Shown: one piece after another, positions 1-5,613 of the stretch | Numbering within the stretch: the first letter of the stretch is position 1 | Layout: each line of letters opens with the position of its first letter | DNA from: Clostridia bacterium | GTDB taxonomy: Bacteria; Bacillota; Clostridia; Oscillospirales; CAG-382 | Length of the DNA: 39,275 nt | Reading direction: 5' to 3' | Assembly: GCA_017620655.1 (NCBI GenBank) | Contig: JAGAUT010000066.1 | Coordinates: 1-39,275 of the forward strand | Position numbers and translations under genes: made by a program | The notes under the pieces: model-generated | Told to the model about the DNA's origin: nothing | What the model saw: only the letters and a program-made list of their open reading frames with translations | Database searches by the model: none

Positions 1-58
1 ATACTTTTTTGCCAACAGCGGAAAGTATACATTTTTCATTTTTAGGAGGTACAAGAAT

Positions 59-283
59 ATGAGAATCATTCTTGACACAGACAAAAAGACAATCACAGTA
101 CCGTGGAATTATCAGACAAAACTTGACGGTATCAACGAAATCATTATGCAGGTTAGCAATGATGAAACAAAGAAAAAATCTTTCACAGGCTACATTGATG
201 AAATTTGGAAAGATTGCATTGAGCATTCCGACAAATGCGTTGTAACAGGTGAAAAGCCTTTTCGCAAAAAGGACAACAAATAA
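59..283 (+). CDS. Small hypothetical protein, accessory region
   Basis: I do not recognise this 74-residue protein. It is soluble, mixed charge, with no signal peptide, membrane segment or obvious motif; a single Cys pair (near residues 52 and 60) is too sparse to call a zinc site. A strong AGGAGGT ribosome site lies 8 bases before the ATG. Its stop codon is one base from the start of the HTH gene at 285, so the two are translationally adjacent. Small genes of this kind beside an HTH protein and a serine recombinase suggest a plasmid, phage or integrative-element origin; that is inference from context only. Confidence 0.6.
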   Translation: MRIILDTDKKTITVPWNYQTKLDGINEIIMQVSNDETKKKSFTGYIDEIWKDCIEHSDKCVVTGEKPFRKKDNK

Positions 284-284
284 T

Positions 285-467
285 ATGGCGAAAAGAGTAA
301 CCCCCGAAGAAATTGTTGAAATGCACCGTCTTTATGCTAAATACGGCAATTATGCGGCTGTTGGCAGAGAATTGGGACGGAGTGGTACAACAGTTTCAAA
401 GTACATAAAACTTAATGGAACACCCGATATTGTAAAACACACATTCAAAGAGATTGTGAGAGGGTAG
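285..467 (+). CDS. Small helix-turn-helix protein
   Basis: This 60-residue protein looks like a single homeodomain-like helix-turn-helix of the Hin/transposase type: a helix around residues 7-17 (EEIVEMHRLYA), then NYAAVGRELGRSGTTVSKYI, in which AAVGRELG and SGTTVSKYI would be the turn and recognition helix. It probably binds DNA, perhaps as a regulator of the element. I chose the ATG at 285 over the longer in-frame start at 249 because it follows the upstream stop codon at once and the longer form would overlap the previous gene by 35 bases. Its 3' end reappears almost unchanged at 2512-2574. Confidence 0.65.
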   Translation: MAKRVTPEEIVEMHRLYAKYGNYAAVGRELGRSGTTVSKYIKLNGTPDIVKHTFKEIVRG

Positions 468-494
468 AAAACAAAAATTTAGAGGGGATAGAAT

Positions 495-1016
495 ATGAAA
501 AAGAAAATTCTTGCTTTAATGATGGTTGCTTGTATTGTATTATGCTCTTGTAATAATAATACAAACACGGTAAGCGAAAAGGCAGAAAATAATGAAAACA
601 GTGAAAAGCGTATAGAATTGACAGCTGAAAATTGGAATGATTACATTAAATATGAGTTTTCAGTTGATGCTGATGTTGATACTCAAACCGTATATGATGA
701 CTTATTGCCTGTTTATAAATACTGCAATGTTGATATGAATTTGACATCAAACTCGGATAGATTGATGTTTGAGGATGTAACGTTGACATTTGAATTGAAC
801 ACTGTTTATGCAGATTTGTTTGACAATCTGAACTTCAACATGTATGGCACATTTGATGAATTTACAGAAGGTACTCATGAGATAACCATTGATTTGGATT
901 TGTTTGGCAACGGGCATGGAAGAGTTGAAGTATATGACTTTCTTTGCTATATTCCGGATTTTCCCGTGCAAGGATTTTCTCTGAAGTCGATTTCCGGCTA
1001 TGCAATTTTGGATTAA
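495..1016 (+). CDS. Predicted lipoprotein of unknown function
   Basis: The 173-residue product begins with a lysine-rich n-region, a hydrophobic stretch (residues 5-17) and a lipobox LCSC with the lipidated Cys at residue 19, so it should be an exported membrane-anchored lipoprotein. The linker is rich in Asn, Glu and Lys; the rest is an acidic beta-rich domain I do not recognise. A ribosome site (AGAGGGGA) precedes the ATG. It follows the HTH gene by 27 bases and is closed by a strong terminator, so it is probably the last gene of the small unit starting at 59. Confidence 0.7.
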   Translation: MKKKILALMMVACIVLCSCNNNTNTVSEKAENNENSEKRIELTAENWNDYIKYEFSVDADVDTQTVYDDLLPVYKYCNVDMNLTSNSDRLMFEDVTLTFELNTVYADLFDNLNFNMYGTFDEFTEGTHEITIDLDLFGNGHGRVEVYDFLCYIPDFPVQGFSLKSISGYAILD

Positions 1017-1026
1017 ATAACCATTT

Positions 1027-1055
1027 ACAGAGCGGCACAAAACCGCTCTGTTTTT
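1027..1055 (+). terminator. Rho-independent terminator after the lipoprotein gene
   Basis: An ACAGAGCGG / CCGCTCTGT stem (arms about 1027-1035 and 1043-1051) is followed by a run of T. It lies 11 bases after the lipoprotein stop codon. Confidence 0.85.
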
Positions 1056-1062
1056 CTGCCTG

Positions 1063-1171
1063 TTCGCAAAGGTACACCTTTATAAACACCTGAAACCGCC
1101 GTGTTTTGCTTGTTCGTAAAACGTGAAAATAAATTTACGAATATATCCGTAAAACCATTGACATTTACGAA
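1063..1171. promoter_or_regulatory. Repeated TTCGTAAA half-sites before the recombinase (res-like or operator)
   Basis: Five copies or near-copies of an 8-bp element lie in the 150 bases before the serine recombinase: TTCGCAAA at 1063, TTCGTAAA at 1113, TTTACGAA at 1134, TCCGTAAA at 1147 and TTTACGAA at 1164. The last four form two inverted pairs, and TGTTCGTAAA (1111-1120) is a perfect inverted match of 1164-1173. Small serine resolvases typically bind a res site made of several inverted half-sites next to their own gene and repress their promoter from it; that the same holds here is inference. Confidence 0.55.
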
Positions 1172-1186
1172 CACTTGTGATATAAT
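1158..1186 (+). promoter_or_regulatory. Sigma-A promoter of the serine recombinase gene
   Basis: Perfect TTGACA (1158-1163), 17-bp spacer and perfect TATAAT (1181-1186), preceded by TGTG at the extended -10. One TTTACGAA half-site lies inside the spacer immediately next to the -35, so binding there would block polymerase. Confidence 0.85.
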
Positions 1187-1216
1187 ATGTTTGTAATCAC
1201 AAAGGAGGTCACAAGT

Positions 1217-1825
1217 ATGGAAACACGCACATACTATTATGCGAGAGTTTCAAGCAAGGAACAAAACCTTGACAGACAGATTGAAGCTTTCAAGGCTCTT
1301 GGAGCAGACGAGAGGGACATTATAACAGACAAGGAAAGCGGCAAAGACTTAAACCGCACAGGCTACACAGCGTTAAAAAATGCGATGCTTCGCCGTGGTG
1401 ATACACTTGTTGTTAAATCCCTTGACCGTCTTTCAAGAAACAAAGCCGACATCAAGAATGAGCTTCAGTTCTTCAAGGACAACGGCATTCGGTTAAAGGT
1501 GATTGATTTACCGACAACAATGATGGAATTGCCTGTTGGACAGGAATGGGTGTTTGAAATGGTAAACAACATTCTTATTGAAGTTCTCGGAACTATCGCA
1601 GAACAGGAGAGGGAAACAACAAAGAAACGTCAAGCCGAGGGCATTGAAGCCGCAAAGAAAAAAGGCAAGCGTTTAGGCAGACCTGCACTTGTATTTCCCG
1701 AAAATTGGAAAGCAGTTTATGCTGAATGGAAAGAGGGTAAGATAACCGCAAAAACCGCAATGGAAATGACTGATACCAAAAGAACAAGCTTTTACAAATT
1801 GGTACAGTTAACCGAAAACAAATAA
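1217..1825 (+). CDS. Small serine recombinase (resolvase/invertase family)
   Basis: The 202-residue product matches the resolvase/invertase family in size and motifs: the catalytic serine in YARVSSKEQ (Ser12), the LDRLSRN motif around residue 70 with active-site arginines, the AEQERE segment near the end of the catalytic domain, and a C-terminal DNA-binding helix-turn-helix (residues about 150-200). It should cut and rejoin DNA at paired sites by a phosphoserine link, resolving dimers or cointegrates or inverting a segment. The ATG at 1217 is preferred to 1187 because AAAGGAGGT sits 7 bases before it and the upstream ATG overlaps the promoter -10. No large-recombinase or transposase domain is present. 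Autoregulation through the half-sites upstream is likely. Confidence 0.9.
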   Translation: METRTYYYARVSSKEQNLDRQIEAFKALGADERDIITDKESGKDLNRTGYTALKNAMLRRGDTLVVKSLDRLSRNKADIKNELQFFKDNGIRLKVIDLPTTMMELPVGQEWVFEMVNNILIEVLGTIAEQERETTKKRQAEGIEAAKKKGKRLGRPALVFPENWKAVYAEWKEGKITAKTAMEMTDTKRTSFYKLVQLTENK

Positions 1826-1960
1826 CAATAAACAAACGACAAATAATTAAACATAAACATCTCTTTTACTCTTAATGATGTGTGTATGTTTAGACCTCAT
1901 AAAGTGATTAAATTGCTTCATTCAAGCCTTGCACCGTGCCGATAGGCACGGGATGTAGAA

Positions 1961-2047
1961 ATGATGGGTCTCATCGGCATGGGCAACAACCCAATGGTTG
2001 GTGCTACAGTTGCTGTTGCAGTTGCTGTTGAAGAAGCATCCAAGTAA
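1961..2047 (+). CDS. Possible 28-residue hydrophobic peptide or gene remnant
   Basis: An ORF of 28 codons encodes a Gly/Met-rich start, then NPMVGATVAVAVAVEEASK. Use of GGT, GCT and GTT codons is regular and coding-like. There is no strong ribosome site (GGGATG is 6 bases upstream, within the right arm of a hairpin). It may be the 3' end of a protein gene displaced by element insertion, since the frame remains open upstream to about 1946, or a genuine small peptide. No family recognised. Confidence 0.25.
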   Translation: MMGLIGMGNNPMVGATVAVAVAVEEASK

Positions 2048-2107
2048 GCGTGGAGCCACTGACGGCATTATCGCGATAAGCAAACTATATTAATCGCATA
2101 ACCAACG

Positions 2108-2145
2108 AATCCCTTGCATCGGAACTCGATGCAGGGGATTTTTGC
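2108..2145 (+). terminator. Rho-independent terminator
   Basis: A 13-bp stem (AATCCCTTGCATC, 2108-2120, with 2128-2140, one G-T pair), 7-base loop and T-run. It ends any rightward transcript through the recombinase or the tiny ORF. Confidence 0.85.
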
Positions 2146-2147
2146 AT

Positions 2148-2182
2148 AAAAAAGGACAAGCCACAAACTTCTGTGACTTGTC
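2148..2182 (-). terminator. Terminator of the XRE regulator gene
   Basis: Read on the minus strand, GACAAG...CTTGTC with an inner CACA/TGTG pairing is followed by six T (complement of 2148-2153). The stem overlaps the stop codon of the XRE gene. Confidence 0.75.
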
Positions 2183-2382
2183 TATTCTTTTACATATTCG
2201 GCGATGTCATCTAAATTGCAATCAAGAATTTTGCATAAGGAGTTAAGCGTATATGAATTGACATTAGCATTTTTTCTCAGCCTGTCAAGCTGACCGGTAC
2301 TAAAGCCATGGTTCTTTATGAGCTGATACTGGGAAACATTTTTCTCCTTCATAGTCTGCCAGAGCTTATCAAAAACAATCAC
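2182..2382 (-). CDS. Small XRE-family (Cro/CI-like) regulator
   Basis: The 66-residue product is a single Cro/CI-type helix-turn-helix: VFDKLWQTMKEKNVSQYQL, then a turn and recognition helix around STGQLDRLRKN, and LNSLCKILDCNLDDIAEY at the C-terminus. This compact form is widespread in Clostridia and is usually a repressor. The GTG at 2382 is the best start: AAAGGG lies 8 bases upstream, whereas the GTG at 2391 overlaps that site. Its promoter faces the promoter of the SHOCT gene and the two share a -35 region, so self-regulation and control of the neighbour are likely. That role is inference from layout. Confidence 0.85.
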   Translation of the reverse strand: MIVFDKLWQTMKEKNVSQYQLIKNHGFSTGQLDRLRKNANVNSYTLNSLCKILDCNLDDIAEYVKE

Positions 2383-2419
2383 TTTATACACCCTTTCACA
2401 TAATTATTATTGCAAAAAT

Positions 2420-2448
2420 AGTATAAAATAATATATTTATCTTGACAA
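2420..2448 (-). promoter_or_regulatory. Promoter of the XRE regulator
   Basis: On the minus strand: TTGTCA (complement of 2443-2448), 17-bp spacer, TATACT (complement of 2420-2425). The -35 occupies the same bases as the -35 of the opposing promoter. Confidence 0.75.
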
Positions 2449-2470
2449 TTGCCCGTAAATGGGCTATAAT
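2442..2470 (+). promoter_or_regulatory. Divergent promoter toward the SHOCT gene, with internal dyad
   Basis: Perfect TTGACA (2442-2447), 17-bp spacer and perfect TATAAT (2465-2470). The spacer contains GCCC-GTAAAT-GGGC (2451-2464), a dyad well placed to be an operator for the XRE protein. Confidence 0.8.
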
Positions 2471-2496
2471 TATTTTGTCGAAATTATTTGGTGCTG

Positions 2497-2574
2497 ATGA
2501 TTTTGACAAATATTAAATTAAATGGCACACCCGATATTGTAAAACACACATTTAAAGAGGCTGTGCGGACGTAG
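2497..2574 (+). pseudogene. 3' remnant of the small HTH gene
   Basis: Codons 2512-2574 encode IKLNGTPDIVKHTFKEAVRT and stop, matching the last 19 residues and stop codon of the HTH gene (about 405-467) with no indels at constant offset 2107 and high DNA identity. The helix-turn-helix part is missing. A short ATG-initiated frame (2497) runs into it, giving 25 codons, but there is no convincing ribosome site. Most likely a truncated copy left by recombination between related elements. Confidence 0.7.
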
Positions 2575-2589
2575 TGTGAGGTATGATTT

Positions 2590-3429
2590 ATGGCTGATTA
2601 TTGTAAATTATGCGAAAGAAAACTTGGCTTTTTTGCTAGTAAATATCTGGTTAATAATGAAAATATTTGTGAAGACTGTTATTATGCTCATAAGAAAGTT
2701 AAGGACTGTATTCTTGATCTTGACATTGAAGCTTTTGAGAGAAATTTAGATGAATTCAAAAACAAGTTTTCTGAGAAAGATAATCTTGAAATTTTTGTTG
2801 TTCATCTGAATAGAATTCGTGATTCAAAACTTCTAGAAATTGAAAAGCAAAAAGAAGAGAATTTAGAACGAGAGAAGAAACAAAAAGAAGATGATGAAAA
2901 AACACAACAAGAGATAAATGAAAGGATTGGCCCTTTTTATAATCAGGATTTAGTATACACAATTGATGGAGTTAGGGGTAGACATATTGATGTTTACAAA
3001 GATAAGGTAGTTTTGACAACGAAAGTCACTTTTGGATCATTGATTAGCCATAATGCTACTGATGGTGAGAAGACAATTTATTATTCAGATTGCATAGGAA
3101 TACAGTTTAAGCAATCAAAGCTTGCGATAGGTTATTTACAACTGGAAACTGCCTCCAGTAGCGGAAATAACAAAAGTGATAATTTTTTCAATGAAAATTC
3201 TTTTACATTTGATACTTCTGTTGTTTCGAATGAAAAGATGGTAGAGGTGTCAGACTACATAAAAAGCAGAATTGATGCTATAAAGAAAGGGAAAGACTCA
3301 TCAGCAACGGTAGCAAACAATGCTGTTTCAAATGCTGATGAATTGCTGAAGTTCAAACAACTCCTTGACATGGGCGTAATCACCCAAGAAGAATTCGATG
3401 CAAAGAAAAAACAGCTTTTAGGCTTATAA
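2590..3429 (+). CDS. Zinc-ribbon / SHOCT domain protein
   Basis: The 279-residue protein has an N-terminal zinc ribbon of DUF4428 type (CxxC at Cys5/Cys8 and Cys27/Cys30), a Lys/Glu-rich coiled coil at about 85-112, a middle beta-rich domain (about 115-230) resembling bacterial pleckstrin-like lipid/protein-binding folds, and a C-terminal SHOCT motif (ADELLKFKQLLDMGVITQEE, then FDAKKKQLL). SHOCT is a short oligomerisation or targeting module often found at protein ends in mobile or phage-linked genes. No catalytic motif is visible, so it is probably a structural or adaptor protein. No strong GGAGG site; GTGAGG stands 9 bases before the ATG. It is expressed from the promoter shared with the XRE gene. 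Confidence 0.75.
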   Translation: MADYCKLCERKLGFFASKYLVNNENICEDCYYAHKKVKDCILDLDIEAFERNLDEFKNKFSEKDNLEIFVVHLNRIRDSKLLEIEKQKEENLEREKKQKEDDEKTQQEINERIGPFYNQDLVYTIDGVRGRHIDVYKDKVVLTTKVTFGSLISHNATDGEKTIYYSDCIGIQFKQSKLAIGYLQLETASSSGNNKSDNFFNENSFTFDTSVVSNEKMVEVSDYIKSRIDAIKKGKDSSATVANNAVSNADELLKFKQLLDMGVITQEEFDAKKKQLLGL

Positions 3430-3434
3430 CACAA

Positions 3435-3464
3435 AACCCACACTCAGTCGAGTGTGGGTTCTTT
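3435..3464. terminator. Bidirectional terminator between SHOCT and O-antigen ligase-like genes
   Basis: A perfect 11-bp stem AACCCACACTC / GAGTGTGGGTT with a 4-base loop, followed by CTTTT rightward and by TTTGTGTT on the minus strand. The stop codon of the leftward gene lies in the stem. Confidence 0.85.
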
Positions 3465-4769
3465 TATATTCTCTCTTGAAATCCCCACAACCAGCCCCGC
3501 CGCAATCCAGAAATAGGGTGCCACGAGACACATGCTGAAGGTAAACATACTCTGCACAAGATAACAGATTAAGGAAATGCCCAAGGACAAAACTACCGTG
3601 TCATTCCTGTTTTTCCACCAGTCGCGTAAAACAAAGAAAATAAATCCAAGATATGAAATAAGCCCGATAATGCCTTGGTGGTAAAGAACGTTGAGGAGCT
3701 CGTTGTGTGCAACATCAATACCTGTTTTCATGACCTTGCCGAGGGCAGGGTAGTACCTTTCAAAGGACGGGAACTTTTCCAGCTGCATTGTGTCCGGTCC
3801 CTTTCCGAAAATGGGCGAGTCGGGAATTTCGGATAATACATTCTTCCATATGCGTATGCGTCCCGAGCCAAATGTGTCGGAAATCCTTCCGTGGAGAATC
3901 TCTCTTATCTCAAAAAGAAAACCGCTGTCAAAAGAATAATTGTAAATGAATATCATGCCGAGTATTGCCAGAATAATGATTGCCGAAATATAAATTATGA
4001 CGTGTTTTTTTCTGAATCTGAAAATAAAAGGAATGCCAATGATGATGCCTGCCAAAAGACCGAGAATCGCCGAGTCGACACCCATTCTCAGAACCGTGTT
4101 TGCCATGAGTAAAATCGGTATAAACAATAAAAATCTGAGCCATCCCTTGCTTTTCAGCAAAATTGCGGTAAGAAAGGGGAGTGCAAGACAGATAAAAGCC
4201 CCGACAAGATTTGTGTTGCCGATTGTGCTTGTGAAAGCCGTGGTGTATTTTATGCCGGCATCGTAAAAAGTCATTCCGTCAGGATATAGAGAGAGGGGAT
4301 TGTATCCCATAAGTTGAAGCGCAGATAAGGCAAATGACAGTGAAACAGAGATCGAAAAAACTACTGTCAGATATCTTTTCTTGCAGGGGAATAACGATAC
4401 TGCCACAAATGACAGGCAGTAGAGGGAAATTGTGAAAACACCCTCAAACCTGCTGACACCGAAAAATGTCACAGGAGAATTTAATGCACCCGAAATAAGT
4501 GCGAACAGCATGTAAAGAATCGCAAAAAAACGTGCAGGGAAAAGGTGCTTCTTGAATGATTCGAAAGGATTTGTGTCTTTTCTGTCTGCCGAAATCAAAA
4601 ACAGAATAATAAGTGAAAGAAGATACAGAATGTTTATGACGCAGAAGGTGAGAACTTTTGCTTCAAATATGTGCGAGTACCCCGAAAATCCGATGTACAG
4701 CAAATGAATTGATGCAAACAGCAAAAGATAGATTTCTGTGGCTTTGCACATGAGTTTTTTTGTATCCAA
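3444..4769 (-). CDS. O-antigen ligase/polymerase-like membrane protein
   Basis: The 441-residue product is almost wholly hydrophobic, with about 11-12 predicted membrane spans. The C-terminal third carries the Wzy_C/O-antigen ligase signature: RIRIWKNVLSEIPDSPIFGKG in the large outer loop, then HNELLNVLYHQGIIGLISYL (the HN..L...GI.GL pattern). Family members join or polymerise polyprenyl-linked glycans at the outer face of the membrane. In a Gram-positive cell the product may be a capsule, teichoic-type glycan or S-layer glycan; the acceptor cannot be told. A TTG start at 4769 is chosen because AAGGGAGG lies 8 bases upstream; an ATG at 4751 is possible. It stands alone, not in a glycan cluster. 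Confidence 0.8.
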   Translation of the reverse strand: MDTKKLMCKATEIYLLLFASIHLLYIGFSGYSHIFEAKVLTFCVINILYLLSLIILFLISADRKDTNPFESFKKHLFPARFFAILYMLFALISGALNSPVTFFGVSRFEGVFTISLYCLSFVAVSLFPCKKRYLTVVFSISVSLSFALSALQLMGYNPLSLYPDGMTFYDAGIKYTTAFTSTIGNTNLVGAFICLALPFLTAILLKSKGWLRFLLFIPILLMANTVLRMGVDSAILGLLAGIIIGIPFIFRFRKKHVIIYISAIIILAILGMIFIYNYSFDSGFLFEIREILHGRISDTFGSGRIRIWKNVLSEIPDSPIFGKGPDTMQLEKFPSFERYYPALGKVMKTGIDVAHNELLNVLYHQGIIGLISYLGFIFFVLRDWWKNRNDTVVLSLGISLICYLVQSMFTFSMCLVAPYFWIAAGLVVGISRENIKEPTLD

Positions 4770-4927
4770 GACATATACCTCCCTTCCGACAAATATGTTA
4801 CACGAAACAGTAAAATATGTCAAGCCGAAACTTTTAAAGCCGGATATAACACCGCGTTTTTTTGCTCGTATTTTACATATATATTAATTAAATGTGTGCG
4901 AATTGTGTAGTATATGCCAGGATTTTG

Positions 4928-4956
4928 TTGACAAAAACATCGCATAATGCTATAAT
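4928..4956 (+). promoter_or_regulatory. Promoter of lipoprotein-RyR gene pair
   Basis: Perfect TTGACA (4928-4933), 17-bp spacer, perfect TATAAT (4951-4956). It leaves a 5' leader of about 160 bases. The rest of the 350-base gap between 4770 and 5121 holds AT-rich DNA and the inverted repeat at 4964. Confidence 0.85.
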
Positions 4957-4963
4957 ATACCAT

Positions 4964-5005
4964 AATTATCAAACTAATTGGGAGTTTGCCTGAAATTTGA
5001 TAATT
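4964..5005 (+). repeat. 10-bp inverted repeat in the transcript leader
   Basis: AATTATCAAA (4964-4973) and TTTGATAATT (4996-5005) are perfect inverted copies 22 bases apart, starting right at the expected transcription start. They could form the base of an RNA hairpin or be an operator just downstream of the promoter. Confidence 0.5.
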
Positions 5006-5121
5006 TGTCCTTTCGTCAGATGTTTTGCTCTGAAAAAACTTCTTTCAGAAAGTAAAAACTGTCCGTCTTTAAGATGTGATGGCAGACTGAAAAATAATAA
5101 CCGAAAGTGAGATGACTCTTG

Positions 5122-5598
5122 ATGAAGAAAATCAATTTCAAGAAGAACTTTTTTGCCGTTGTTCTGATGGTTGCCGTGTCCCTGCTTGTGCTTGTGTCGT
5201 GTAACGGCGGTAATGAAGAAATTGAAGATCTGCTCGACAGATTTGAAGACACATGTAATAGTTTCAACATAAATCTTATGCTTGATTATATCAATCCCGA
5301 TATTGCCGCACCAGTAAAGCTTTCCATGAGTGTTTTGAATGAACTCTCAGGCGGCGAAAGTGATGAAGTAATGAAAAAACTTGCAGCTGCGTTAATTACG
5401 GGTATGCCAAAAGACGTGGATTCGTTTTTAAGATCTATTGATATAGAAGCTGAAAGAATCAAGGTCAAGGGCGATACCGCAACGGTTGACGCTGTTGTTG
5501 AGTATGAAATGGCAGATGTTGATTTTGAAAAAAAGGCAACGTTTGAATGTATCCGCGTTTCTGACGTGTGGTATATTTCCGGTATGAGCCTCAACTGA
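5122..5598 (+). CDS. Predicted lipoprotein upstream of the RyR-domain protein
   Basis: The 158-residue product has a Lys-rich n-region, a hydrophobic segment (about 9-25) and a lipobox LVSC with Cys at residue 27. The rest is an alpha+beta domain reminiscent of the DUF4878/SnoaL-like (NTF2) fold: two helices early, then strands with VKGDTATVDAVVEYEM and a final VSDVWYISGMSL. NTF2-like lipoproteins bind small ligands or act as scaffolds; no catalytic residues can be assigned. The ATG at 5122 is chosen over the adjacent TTG at 5119. It ends 15 bases before the RyR-domain gene and should be co-transcribed with it. Confidence 0.7.
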   Translation: MKKINFKKNFFAVVLMVAVSLLVLVSCNGGNEEIEDLLDRFEDTCNSFNINLMLDYINPDIAAPVKLSMSVLNELSGGESDEVMKKLAAALITGMPKDVDSFLRSIDIEAERIKVKGDTATVDAVVEYEMADVDFEKKATFECIRVSDVWYISGMSLN

Positions 5599-5613
5599 TA
5601 CGGAGGACTTTAA

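Larger units (their letters stand above)
1826..2181. other. 356-base gap after the recombinase: hairpin, tiny ORF, two terminators
   Basis: This stretch holds no normal-sized gene. It has a CCGTGCC-GATA-GGCACGG hairpin (1934-1951), a 28-codon ORF (1961-2047), a perfect 12-bp palindrome TTATCGCGATAA (2068-2079) and two terminators. The palindrome and hairpin could be remnants of element ends or binding sites; nothing decides between these. Confidence 0.5.

Noticed and set aside
1..28. ATACTTT / AAAGTAT inverted repeat at the window edge
   Set aside because: Seven bp, AT-rich and cut by the window start; could be part of a terminator or nothing.
1960..2080. CRISPR-like or phage attachment array
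   Set aside because: No regularly spaced repeats are present; only one hairpin and one palindrome are seen.
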